A DNA stretch of 64,000 bases from positions 32,501 through 96,500 of the forward strand of contig CAUYUJ010018320.1 of assembly GCA_963575745.1 (NCBI GenBank), given 5' to 3'. Of this stretch, positions 52,701-63,320 are shown piece after piece. Within the stretch, counting starts at the first letter, position 1, and each line of letters begins with the position of its first letter. The DNA is from Prorocentrum cordatum (Eukaryota; Sar; Dinophyceae; Prorocentrales; Prorocentraceae). Made by a program: the position numbers and the translations under genes. Under the pieces are notes generated by a model, which saw nothing but the letters and a program-made list of their open reading frames with translations, had not been told where the DNA came from and did no database searches.

Positions 52701-53960
52701 CGGGAGTGCAATCGCCTGTCGGCGATGCTCTCCGCCACGGGCCAGTGTGCCTACAAGGGCGACGGCGCGAGCCGGACCAGCGAGCGCATGGAGGACAGCT
52801 GGGTTGGTCTCGCGCTCTTCTACCACGACAAGCCGGACGCTCAGGCACAGGGGGTGTACTATTTGGACACTCCGGAGGGTCTTGTACGGCAGCCGATGAC
52901 TTACGAGGAGTGGATCAACGTGTCATCTGTGTATGACGCATGGCTGCAGGAGGCGCGGTACGAGCACGACGTGTTCGCACTCGTGATGAAGCAGAACGCG
53001 AAGGAGCTAGACCCACGTCACTTCGACCAGCACGAGAAGGCTAAGATCGACGAGGCCGATGCCGCCGAGTGGCGGCAATGGATCGCCAACAACACGGTCG
53101 AGCTGGTCACCGAGGAGGAGGAGAAGAGCATTCCAAAGGATAAAATCATCTCGGTGCCCATGCGTTCGGTTCGCACAAACCGGGGGCGAGGGCCGGAGTT
53201 GGAGGCGAAGTCGCGCTTGATCATCCCTGGCCACCTTGACCCGCAGCTTGGTCTATTCAGGGCGGATTCGCCTACTACTTCCCCTTTGGCCGTGCTGGTG
53301 TGTGCGTCTATCGCAGTGGCGATGGATTGGACACTCGAGTGCTTCGACGTAGCGACTGCGTTCCTGTCGGGGCTGAAGCTGGAGCGGGAGCTGTGCGTGA
53401 GGGCTCCTAAGGACGGACTTCCGGCCGTCGACGGCGCTGGATGGCCCGCTGTGCGGCCTTATGCGTTGCTTCGTCTGCTGAAAGGGGCGCGCGGTTTGAC
53501 GGAGGCGCCTCGGTTGTGGTATCTCCGAGCCCGCCAGGTGCTGACGGATGAGGTCGGCTTTGTGGAGCTGCGCTGTGCTCGGGCTGTCTTCGTTTATCGG
53601 GCGACCGGCAAGTTGATTGCTATGTTGACCTTGCACGTCGACGACGGCATGCTGTTTGGGGACCCGCGCGACCCCCAGTACCAGGAGGTGAAGGCGAATA
53701 TCAACAGGCGTTTTAACATCAAGCACTGGAAGGAGGGCAATGACAAGGAGGCAGTCGCCTATCTCTGTGGGGAGTGGTGGCGCCACCCCGATCACATCGA
53801 GATCAGCATGCACGAGTACATCGGCAAGCTGACAAAGCACCCCCTTGCAAGGGGGGGCGACGAGGAGCGGGAGATGACTCCCGAAGAGCACCACGACTTC
53901 CGGAGCTTGCTCCAGAAGGTGCGCTGGCCTGTCGCACGCGTGGTGCCACACCTCGCGTAG
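52701..53960 (+). pseudogene. Copia reverse transcriptase
   Basis: Frame 3, ending at a TAG at 53958-53960. Key parts are KSRLIIPGHLDPQLG, LECFDVATAFLSGLKLE with the first catalytic Asp at 53346-53348, LLRLLKGARGLTEAPRLWY and the catalytic box LHVDDGMLFG with both Asp at 53640-53645. The TAG lies where the domain should connect to RNase H, and the same frame continues beyond it, so it is a premature stop. A C-run/G-run palindrome (53841-53862) is read in frame as HPLARGGDE. Confidence 0.88.
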
Positions 53961-54761
53961 AGTGCGTCGGCGCTCGCACAGAAGGATCCGAAAGGTCGGA
54001 GGTTACTGCATCTGCGAGTGCTCAATGACATCATCGACCGGCTTCAGGACTACGACAAGAGAGGTCTTGCGACTCTCCGGATCCGCCGCGTGGACATCGA
54101 GCGCTTGCAGGTGCCCACGCTTATGGACGCTTCGTTTACGAAGGAACCCGGCTGTAAGAGCCAGATGGGGTTCATGAGTATGATTACGGATACCCGAGTG
54201 TTGAAGGAGCTAGCTGTATGTTGTCTAGTGGAGTTCCAGAGTAGTACTATTACACGAGTTGTTGGATCTACGATGGCCGCAGAGTCTGCGGCTATGTCCG
54301 TGGCTTTGGATCGGCAGCTCTACCTCGGGCTGCTGATTGAGGCAGTCTTGCAGGGGGAGCCGCCCTTGCAAGGGGACTGGAGGCTGGCGCTGAAGGTTCC
54401 GGGGGCGCTGGTGACGGATGCGAAGTCGCTCTGCGACCACACGTCCAAGATCGGCTCGATGCCGGTGTCTCGGCAGACCCTCGTCGACTTGTTGGTGGCC
54501 AAAGATTTGATCGAGCAGGAGGCCATCAAGTTCAAGTGGCTGCCCAATAGCCACATGCTGGCGGACGTGCTGACAAAGGCCGTGCAGCCTAACGAGGTGC
54601 TATCGCAGTTCCTCCGCCACGGACTGTTCAGCATGGTGCCTACTGCTGAACAGGAGGATGAGGAGGCTCACCGTCTGCGGCTGCGCCGCGGACAGCGTGA
54701 GAGAGCCAAGGAGCGGAAGGCCCAGCGTCGGGCCGCCGTTCCGGGGCCTGCGAGCCCGTGA
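53961..54761 (+). pseudogene. Copia RNase H
   Basis: Same frame as the reverse transcriptase after the TAG. It has the four catalytic positions: Asp in TLMDASFTKE (54126-54128), Glu in GSTMAAESAAMS, Asp in ALVTDAKSLCDHTSK, and Asp in PNSHMLADVLTKA. It ends with an Arg-rich tail and a TGA at 54759-54761. This domain removes RNA from the RNA-DNA hybrid. The first usable ATG after the stop is at 54018. Confidence 0.88.
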
Positions 54762-54997
54762 GGTCCTGTTGCAGCCGCTGCATGGACCTAGTGAGGGCTA
54801 CGGTGATGTGCGCACGTACATTGAGACGACAGTCTGGACTAGTGAGTCTAGACATTCATATTTCATACTTTATATTTTGAGCTTCAGGCCGCACTTTGCT
54901 TGAGGGGTTTCGGCCCGTGGGTCGGTATAGGCGATGACTGCGTGCAGCGCTTCACGCTTGTAGGGGGCGGCATCGGGGCAGCATTGTTCTCACCCAG
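54762..54997 (+). other. Copia 3' untranslated region
   Basis: No open frame. A purine-rich run TAGGGGGCGG at about 54961 is the only polypurine-tract candidate, but it lies about 28 bp before the LTR rather than next to it. Confidence 0.55.
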
Positions 54998-55178
54998 TGT
55001 GAAGAGTGCACTCCCCTGCCCCTCCGCCGCCCGTGCCGCCTTGTATACATGATGCACGTGCTTTTCATGTTTGTGGCGTGCACGCTGCCCGCCGCCGTTT
55101 TGGCTTAGTCCTAGGGCCCTGGGACTGCACCCGCAGTTGGACTGCCGCGCGGTCCGAGCTAAAAGAACTGCACTGACA
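54998..55178 (+). repeat. 3' LTR of the Copia element
   Basis: 181 bp, same ends as the 5' LTR. About five differences from it include two transitions near 55049-55060, a CC-to-T change near 55106, and A for G near 55158. Confidence 0.95.
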
Positions 55179-56375
55179 GAGGAGGAGGAGGAGGAGGAGG
55201 AGGAGGAGGGGGAGGAGGGAGGAGGAGGAGGAGGATGAGGATGATGATGAGGAGGAGGAGGATGACGATGATGATGAGGAGGAGGACGATGGGGATGAGG
55301 ATGATGATGAGGATGAATATTATGATGGTGCTGATGATGTTGATGCTGATGATGATGATGATATTGTTGATGATGGTGATGGTGATGCGGATGCTGCTGC
55401 TGATGCTGATGGTGATGACGATGGTGGTGGTGGTGATGGTGGTTATGGTGCTGATGCGGCTGGTTGATGTTGATGATGCTGATGCTGATGTTGCTGTTGA
55501 TGCTGCTGTTGACGATACTGCTGCTGCTGCTGATGTTGAGGTTGATGGTGATGCCGCCGATGATGGTGCGGTTGGTGATGTTGAGGTGCTGATGCTGCTG
55601 CTCATGATGCTGATGCTGATGCTGCTGATGATGCTGCTGTTGATGCTGATGATGCTGATGATGCTGACGATGCTGATGGTGCTGATGATGCTGACGATGC
55701 TGCTGGTGGTGATGATGTTGATGATGTTGAGGATGATGACGATGCTGCTGCGGTTGATGATGATGCTGAACATTATGATGACGATGCTGGTGCTGATGAT
55801 GATGCTGATGCTGGTGATGATGATGATGAACATGACGATGCGGATACGGATGATGCTGATGCTGCTGATGATGATCATGATGATGATGTTGCTGATGGTG
55901 ATGACGATTATGTTGCTTATGATTCTGACGCTGATGCTGACGCTGCTGCTGCTGATGATGATATGGCGATGGCGGCGGTGATGATGATGATGCTGATGAT
56001 TATGCTGATGCTGATGCTGATGCTGATGATAATGCTGATGGTGCTGATGATGCTGACGATGATGATGCTGATGATGATGATGACGATGATGATGCTGGTG
56101 ATGTGGGGGAAGAGGATGATAATGGGGTAGAGGAGGAGGAGGAGGTGAAGAGGAGGAGGAGGAGGTGATGGTGGTGGTGGTGGTGATGGTGATGATGAGG
56201 AGGGCAGGAGGGGGAGGAGGAGGCGGAGGAGGAGGAGGAGGAGGAGGAGGAGGAGGAGGAGGAGGAGGAGCGAGAGGAGGAGGATAAAGAGGAGGAAGAG
56301 AAGGATAACCAGGAGGAGGAGGAGGAGGAGGAGGAGGAGGAGGAGGAGGAGGAGGAGGAGGAGGAGGGGGAAAAG
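55179..56375. repeat. GAG/GAT/GCT complex satellite, block 2
   Basis: Starts as GAG, becomes GAT/GCT from about 55235 to 56110, then GAG/GGA again to 56375. The order of variants matches 60985-62130 over about 1.1 kb, including phrases such as GATGCGGATGCTGCTGCTGA and GAGAAGGATAACC, so the two blocks are copies of one array. Confidence 0.93.
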
Positions 56376-56448
56376 AAGGAACTCCGCGCGCGCGGCCCCG
56401 TGCGGGGGCTCCGCGCGCGGCCCCGCGCGCGCCGGCGCCGCCGATGCC

Positions 56449-56946
56449 ATGGATGTAACAGTTTCATCGGATTCTCTTGTTTCGGAACTGGCTGGTGTTA
56501 CTGCTCTCAGGCAGCAGCTTTCTGATATTGAAGCTTCCTTTCTGCGGGAGGTCCAGGAATTGCACCCCGAAGTGAATGAGCATCTGTTGGAACTTGTTCA
56601 AAGGCATCTTCGAAGTACACTGGAACCTTTGGAACATAGAATACAGCATTTGGCAGGTAGACTGTCAGACATGGGAACCCGCTTGCAGAATCTTCATCAA
56701 CGGCAGCTTGAGGGACCGCCACCTTCTAAGAGGTGTAAACGCGGCCTACCTGGTGAGCATTCTGCACATGTTTTGAACACCGAACGCCCGGATCCGTCTG
56801 AGCACAGACCTTCTCGACACGGTGTGGATTTCCTCCGTACTGTGACTTTTTCGGAAGGCGGCGAGGGGACGGGAGGAAGAGGTGAGCAGGAGACTATTGA
56901 ATTCGTGTCTTGGAATACCCAAAAGAGGCCTTTTTTCCAGGGCTAA
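56449..56946 (+). CDS. LINE 2 N-terminal region: coiled coil and start of endonuclease
   Basis: The ATG at 56449 is in a GATGCCATGG context. Residues 10-85 form a clear coiled coil (LRQQLSDIEASFLREVQELH, HLLELVQRHLRSTLEPLEHR, LAGRLSDMGTRLQNLHQRQL). A short basic segment, PPSKRCKRG, could be a nuclear localisation signal. The endonuclease begins with IEFVSWNTQKRPFF near residue 152, but the frame then stops at 56946 because of a frameshift near 56935-56950. No separate ORF1 is seen; the coil seems to be the N-terminus of one polyprotein. Confidence 0.65.
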   Translation: MDVTVSSDSLVSELAGVTALRQQLSDIEASFLREVQELHPEVNEHLLELVQRHLRSTLEPLEHRIQHLAGRLSDMGTRLQNLHQRQLEGPPPSKRCKRGLPGEHSAHVLNTERPDPSEHRPSRHGVDFLRTVTFSEGGEGTGGRGEQETIEFVSWNTQKRPFFQG

Positions 56947-57780
56947 GCATGTACTTAAGGACTTTCGTTCATTGTATGGTGGAAGAGCTTTCGCAGCATT
57001 CCAAGAGATCCCCCGCTGGGGCTGTATCGTTTCTTCGGGTCTTTCTTTGCGCAGTGTTTTGGATTGTGATTGCGGAATTCTATTGCCCACAGCTTTAGTC
57101 AGCGACATCGTGTGGGAGAAACGCGCATCCCATTTCAGCATCGTGGTGGTGCAGGGGGTCATCCTGGTTTCAGCGCACGTATTGGACTACTCTGGAGGTC
57201 AGGTGGTGTCCAGCAACACCTTGAACGAACTCCTGGATTGCATCAGCATTGGTAGGCAGAAGGTGGCGGGTAAAGGATTGATTTCTTGCCTATTGGTGGG
57301 TATTGATGCCAACACATCTGCGCATCCAGTTTGTTCTGATACATTTGGGTCTTTTTGTGCACGGCCTTTGAAGTCCCACAGGGACGGTCACCGTACGTGT
57401 TTCGCAAGTTTTCTGCAAAGCCTTTTCATTGAGAGCTGCCAATACATGGACGCCGTGTTTGCACACAGACTTGCTGTACACGAGGGTGGGCCGCAAGCGG
57501 ACTTTACGGGGACAGTCACATATCGATTTTGTAGCCATTCCTCTTGGGGTATCTGCTCGCGCCCGTGCTGAGCGTCGGCAGCTTCTCGATTCTGGCGAAT
57601 TGTGCAAGTCATACCATCTACCTGTACACGCCACTGTCACCATTTCTCAGACCATACGTTATCCGACACAGTCACCAGAGTCGCAGATTTACCGGAAGTT
57701 GAAAGCATGGATGCCGGAGGCGGGGGAGCAAGCGCATTTTTGGAACAATGTTAATAACCACCATAAGCCAGATTGGGGAT
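56947..57780 (+). pseudogene. LINE 2 endonuclease
   Basis: Frame 2 to about 57520, then frame 3 to about 57780. APE-type endonuclease features are FAAFQEIPRWG (catalytic Glu), SIVVVQGVILVSAHVLDYSG, SCLLVGIDANTSAH (equivalent to GDFN, with Asp and Asn), then SHIDFVAIP and SYHLPVHATV, where the usual SDH is replaced by SYH. Two frame changes break it. It would nick target DNA. Confidence 0.75.
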
Positions 57781-60482
57781 CTTACTGACTGTATCGATGC
57801 AGTTCGACAAGCAGCTATCGCGACGATCCAGGCTTCCGCTTCATGTGACCCTGTTGCTGACTTATACAGCGCGGACGCCTTGAACTTCGCGGCGGCCGTA
57901 GGTGCTCGCAAGAGGAGGAAAACGTACCATCACGTTCCTGTAGGATCTTCAGCGACAGCGGGTTCTCAAGGCAAACGTGGGCATAACAAGCATGTACTTT
58001 GCAACCTCATCAAAAAGGAGAAAATCGTCGACGACACGCCACCTGTTGTTTTGCATTTGGGCGGAGAGGGCACTGCTGACAGATGCACTTGGAAAGAGTC
58101 TCTCCAGAGCATTGGGATACAGAAGTTTTGTACGGATGCTGAACACACCGAGTCTTTCAACAGCAAGATTGGCCTCCTGAGGTGGGAAGCTGGGGAACGC
58201 AACAAAAATGGGGCCCCCATAGGCGTGCCCAGTGTGGAAACATATTTAGAGCAATTGACACGCATAGCTGATCATACAAAGCCAGGTTCGGATATGATTC
58301 CCGGTATTGCATGGAGGCACACGCCACATTTCATGAAGATGTTGTTGTACGAGTTGTTTGTCGATCGTTTCAAAGACATACATTGGACAAACAGTAGTGT
58401 GGATACGTGGGACGACTTCGAAGTTTTAGGCATCCGCAAAACAGCAATTCCATCATATTTTGGGGATTTTCGATGGTTGGGTATCATGGACCACGTTTTC
58501 AAGCTGTATTGCTCTACAGTGTACGCTGCTGCCACCCCTCTGCTGCGGCCACTGCGGAAGGCGAAAAGCTTTGGATATAGGAAGGGGGCGATGGTTGACG
58601 ATTGTTTTGGGGTGTTATTTGAGGCTTTCTGTTTTGCTAAGAAATGGGGGCTACCATTATATTTGGGTGCACAGGATATCAAGACTGCTTTCGACAGCGT
58701 TGAGCATGTGGACGCGATTTCTGTTGTACGCGGGGCGGGGGCGTCCCCGCACCAGGCGTTGGCTATCGCCCGGGAAATGCAAGGAAAACGAGCTACCATG
58801 CATGTGCCAGGTGTCGCGAAGACAGATACCATCCACATGAGCAAGGCACTCAAAACTGGTGGGCGCATCGAGCCCAAGATCTTCACCATAATGTTCGACG
58901 AGGTACTCGACCGCTTGGAGGGTGAGTGGGGGGACATTGGCCTCGGCTTCACATTGCCAGACTCTGGGTTGCGAATACCAAGCGTTGCATGGGTGGACAA
59001 CAATTTTCTATTGGCAGTAAACAAGCAGCAATACGAGTTCATGAGTCGCACTCTCACGAACGCGATTTTCGACAAATACGGTTGGATGTGGAAGCCGTCA
59101 TCGATGGAGATTCTTGCGATTACCGACGAACCGTTGGAAGACAAACTCTACTTCGGATCGCAAGCGGGTCTTTTGACGTATAAGATAGTCAACTCCATGG
59201 TGGCCTTGGGTGGGGTTTTGGATCCAATTCATCCCGACCAGGCTTTGTTACGACACCGGCTGGGCAAAGGAGACCAGAGCTACTTCAAGATCAGGCGGCA
59301 TTTGGTGGGCAAAGCTCCGGTGAGTGTCAAATTGCAGGCATGGGCAACGAGACCGCGGGCCTCAGCCTTATTCCTTTCGCCAGTCGTCCACTGGAGAAAG
59401 TCCTTACTTATGGAAGCTATCCGTTGGGAGCGGATGCGTTTACGCCGGGTTTTTCGCATGAAGAGGCTGGCTGAAGAGAGCCAGATGCAGTACAACCGAC
59501 GTACCCAAGGAAAACTTGATAAGTGGTACGACGGTTGTAAGTTCAAGCCAATTCACGCAGTCATCCTAGAGCGAGTTTACAGCAGCCTCCAACGGGAGGA
59601 AACATTTGGAGAGCTGGCATCTTCAATACGGCGCGAAAGAGATTCCAAACAATGGGAGTACCTACGTGGTATCAGCACGGCCAAACGGAAACGGGAGTCT
59701 GAAGATCTCGTCCTCGCCCGGAGAGGTGACAAAGTTTGTGTTGATGACCTTATGGTGCGAGTTTGGGGCCTAGATTGGAGGGAGTGTTTGAGGGGGCGCG
59801 TCAGACAGAATAGCACGGCACAGGGGGGACGCCTGTTTGTGGCTAGAGTGTGCGAAGCCATTGGGCTACCGAAGCCTCCTGCCCACTATCTGGCCGGCGA
59901 GGGGGGCGCAGTCTTTCATTCCAGTTCTTGCCAAGACGACGTTCCCGAAGGTTTGGAGAATTTGCCAGTGCCTCCACCTCTTGGTCGAGATGCGGTTTTC
60001 TACCAACGCTGTTCTCAAGACAGCCAGATTGAGTTTGTGGTGGACAGTTTCACCGTCTCAGGTCTTGCGAACGCAGCTGTGGCGATCACGAATGCGAAGC
60101 ACGAGCAGACAGTCCACAATATCAGGCGTGCGTTGTGGAACATTTTCCGGCGAGGTTTCCAATGCAAAGGCGGCTATCTGAACTCAGTGGATTGGAGAGC
60201 ACGAGAGTGGAATACTGGAGCGGACTTTCTGGTCAAGCATGCAATGATGACGAGGAGCAGCGGCAGTGCACTTTCTCCGGGCATTTTGGCGCAACATATT
60301 CACCAGGCAACTGCGTTGCAGTTCTTTTCGGACGGTGGCTTCACTGAAGGGCTTGGTGGAGCATATGGAGTGCCATTGAGCTTTCTGCGCAAGCGACTTC
60401 GGCATTTGAGATGGAGTTGAAAGGTTTGGAAGCAGCTGTAGGCATCCTCTGTCATGGCAACCCGAGCAGGGGCGCTAACCTC
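57748..60482 (+). pseudogene. LINE 2 reverse transcriptase with C-terminal RNase H
   Basis: Frame 1 is open from 57748 to the stop at 60420 (890 residues). The reverse transcriptase spans about 58180-59150. GSDMIPGIAWRHTP opens it, LGAQDIKTAFDSVEHVDAIS holds the first Asp, and SVAWVDNNFLLAVN is the catalytic box. In that box the usual second Asp is Asn (Asp codon 58996-58998), so this copy may be inactive. The C-terminus carries RNase H signatures in an unusual order: EFVVDSFTVSGLAN (Asp 60043-60045), REWNTGADFLVKHA (Asp 60223-60225), then LQFFSDGGFTEGLGGAYGV (Asp 60331-60333). A frameshift near 60380 is followed, in frame 3, by SAFEMELKGLEAAVGIL with the Glu. That is the third and fourth catalytic residues first and the first and second last. 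Confidence 0.78.
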
Positions 60483-61070
60483 CAAAAAAAAGAAGGAGGA
60501 GGAGGAGGAGGAGGAGGAGGAGGAGGAGGAGGAGGAAGAGGGAGGAGGGGACGAGAAGGTATGAGGACGAATGAGGGGGGAGGAGGAGGAGGAGGGGAGG
60601 AGGAGAGAGGAGGAGGAGGGGAGAGGAGGAGGAGGGGGGAGGAGGAGGAGGAGGATGAGGCTGATGTGGATGATGATGATGATGATTGATGATGATGATG
60701 ATGATGAATGATGATGAGGAGGAGGAGGTGGAGGAGGAGGAGGAGGAGGTGGACGAGGAGGAGGAGGGGGGGGGGGGGGGACGGGGGGGGGGAGGAGAGG
60801 AGGAGGAGGAGGAGGAGGAGGAGGAGGAGGACAGGAGGAGGAGGGCGGAGGAGGAGGAGGAAGCGGAGGGAGATGAGAAGGAGTAGGGAGGAGGAGGATG
60901 AAGAGCAGGACGATGCGGAGGAGGAGGGAGGAGGAGGCGGGGGAGGAGGAGGATGAGAGGGAGGACGAGCAGGCGGAGGACGAGGATGACCATGATGAGG
61001 AGGAGGACGATGAGGATGAGGATGATGATGAGGATGAAGATTATGATGATGCTGATGATGTTGATGTTGG

Positions 61071-61105
<35 letters not shown>

Positions 61106-62400
61106 TTGATGATGCTGCTGGTGGTGATGGTGATGATGATGCGGATGCTGCTGCTGATGCTGATGGTGATGATGATGGTAGTGGTGGTGATTGTGATTAT
61201 GGTGCTGATGCGGCTGTTGATGTTGATGATGCTGATGCTGATGTTGCTGTTGATGCTGCTGCTGATGATGCTGATGCTGCTTCTGAAGATGATTTTGATG
61301 TTGATGATGATGTCGCCGATGATGGTGCGGCTGGTGATGCTGATGGTGATGATGCTGATGCTCATGATGATGCTGATGCTGATGCTCATGCTGCTGCTGA
61401 TGCTGATGCTGCTGATGATGAGGATTATGATGATGATTGCTGCTGCTGACGATGCTGATGATGCTGATGATGACGATGACGATGTTCACGATGCTGAGGA
61501 TGCTGATGATGCTGACGATGTTGGTGGTGGTGATGCTGTTGATGATGCTGAGGATGATGACGATGCTGCTGCGGCTGGTGATGATGTTGATCATTATGAT
61601 GACGATGATAGTGCTGATGATGATGCTGATGCTGGTGATGATGATGAACATGACGATGCGGACACTGATGTTGCTGATGATGCTGATGATGATCATGATG
61701 ATGCTGCTGATGATGATGGCGATTATGTTGCTGATGATGATGCTGTTGATGCTGATGCTGCTGATGATGATATGGAGATTGTGGAGGTGGTGATGATGAG
61801 GATGATGATGATGATGCTGATGTTGATGATGATGATGATGATGCTGATGATGCTGCTGATAATGATGATGGCGATGATGATGATGATGAGGAGGAGGAGG
61901 AGGAAGAGGAGGAGGATGAGGATGGTGGTGATGATGATGATGAGATGAAGAGGAGGAGGAGGAGGAGGAGGGAGGAGGAGGAGGAGGAGGGAGAGAGGAG
62001 GAGAACATGGAGGAGGAGAAAGAAGAAAGGAGGGACAGAGGAGAGGAGAAAGGATAACATGGAAGATGAGGAGGAGGAGGGAAGAAGTGGAGGAGGGAGG
62101 AGTGGGAGGAGGAGGAGGAAGAGAAGAGGAGGGCGAGGAGGAGGAGGAGGAGGAGGAGGAGGTAGGGTAGGAGGAGGAGGAGTAGGAGGAGGAGGAGGAG
62201 GAGGAGGAGGAAGAGCAGGAGGAGGAGGAGGAGGTGGAGGGACGAGGAGGAGGAGGAGGAGGAGGAGGAGGAGGAGGAGGAGGAGGAGGAGGAGGTGAAG
62301 GAGGAGGAAGAGGAGGATGACGAGGAGGATGAGGAGGAGGAGGGAGGAGGAGGAGGAAGAGGAGGAGGTGGAGGAGGAGGAGGAGGAGGAGGAGCAGGAC
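60483..62400. repeat. GGA/GAT/GCT complex satellite, block 3
   Basis: GGA-rich to about 60960, GAT/GCT-rich to about 61930, then GGA-rich again. Includes a G-run near 60768-60792. The part 60985-62130 is a copy of block 2. Confidence 0.95.
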
Positions 62401-63072
62401 GACGTATAATGATAAGAAGAGGCGTACCACGAAAAGGAATATTAACATTTGTACCAAGAAGTAGCATAAGGAAACGTAATAGTACTGCGAATGTTAAGCA
62501 TGATACTATCACCAAGAGGAAGAATACCAGGATGAACACGAATGGAAATACTCATGCTAGTATCAATGCGAATGCGAATGCTACTATGAATTTTAACACT
62601 CATACGATGAATACGAAGCATACTACTATTGACAAGAAGAGGAGGATGATACTCATAAGACTTCGATGGTTAGTATCAGTATTCATACGATTTCGAATGC
62701 TACCATTTCTCATTATTCTTACGAGTATTAATCCATTTTCGTGCCCATGCGAATGCTAACACTAATAATACTATTATTGTTATTATGATTAACCAACAGA
62801 TTACTACGAATAATGCCATTACTACTAGCTCTGATGATACGGATCATACGAATACGAGTCATGCTTTAACGCAGAATAGTACTACTAGTCTTGATACGAG
62901 TAGATTTTTCCCATATTAATGATACGAATAAGATAAATACCACGCACACTAATACCGCCACTCTGACTCATACTCTTATCACCACTTGTACCAATGACAT
63001 TTACACTATTATTCGTACGATCCATACTACGACTGATAGTAACGAGAATACAATTACTACTAATAATTAAAA
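62401..63072. other. AT-rich island
   Basis: About 670 bp of clearly AT-rich sequence inside GC- and purine-rich DNA. It is built of degenerate triplets such as AAT, ACT, CAT, ACG and ATG, with many TACTACT and AATACGAA runs. A frame stays open to 62759 from the preceding GGA tract, but the residues (Asn/Thr/Ile-rich) carry no motif. It looks like an old, mutated ACT/AAT-type triplet array. An organelle-derived or foreign insert is possible but I see no gene. Confidence 0.6.
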
Positions 63073-63320
63073 GTAAGAGGAGGAGGAGGAGCAGGCGGAG
63101 GAGGAGGAGGAGGAGGACGAGGGAGGGGAGGAGGAGGAGGAGGAGGAGGAGGGGGAGGAGGAGGAGGCGGAGGAGGAAGGGGAGGAGGAGGAGGAGGAGG
63201 AGGAGGGAGGAGGAGGAGGAGGAGGTGGAGGAGGTGGAGGAGGAGGAGGAGGAGGAGGAGGAGGAGGAGGAGGAGGAGGAGGAGGAGGAGGGAAGAGGAG
63301 GGAGGAGGAGGAAGGCCACC
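63073..63320. repeat. GGA microsatellite
   Basis: About 250 bp of GGA/GAG with GGTGGA interruptions; the right end of the purine-rich region. Confidence 0.96.

Larger units (their letters stand above)
45493..55178 (+). mobile_element. full-length Copia-type LTR retrotransposon
   Basis: 9.69 kb, with LTRs of 182 and 181 bp, a primer-binding site, gag, protease, integrase, reverse transcriptase and RNase H in Copia order (integrase before reverse transcriptase). It is inserted in a GAG repeat on both sides, so the 5-bp target duplication cannot be told from the repeat (AGGAG before, GAGGA after). The LTRs differ at about five places. The coding region has about four frameshifts and one stop. 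Confidence 0.95.
56376..60482 (+). mobile_element. LINE (non-LTR) retrotransposon 2
   Basis: About 4.1 kb with a short GC-rich leader (GCGCGCGG repeats), one polyprotein (coiled coil, endonuclease, reverse transcriptase, RNase H) in four frames, and an A-run (AAAAAAAA at 60484-60491 region) before the GGA tract resumes. Both flanks are the same GGA satellite. The less GC-rich coding sequence sets it apart from its surroundings. Confidence 0.8.

Noticed and set aside
60452-62539. A 695-codon minus-strand open frame
   Set aside because: It is the complement of the GGA/GAT satellite (poly-Pro, Ser, His, Ile) and overlaps the end of LINE 2 antisense.
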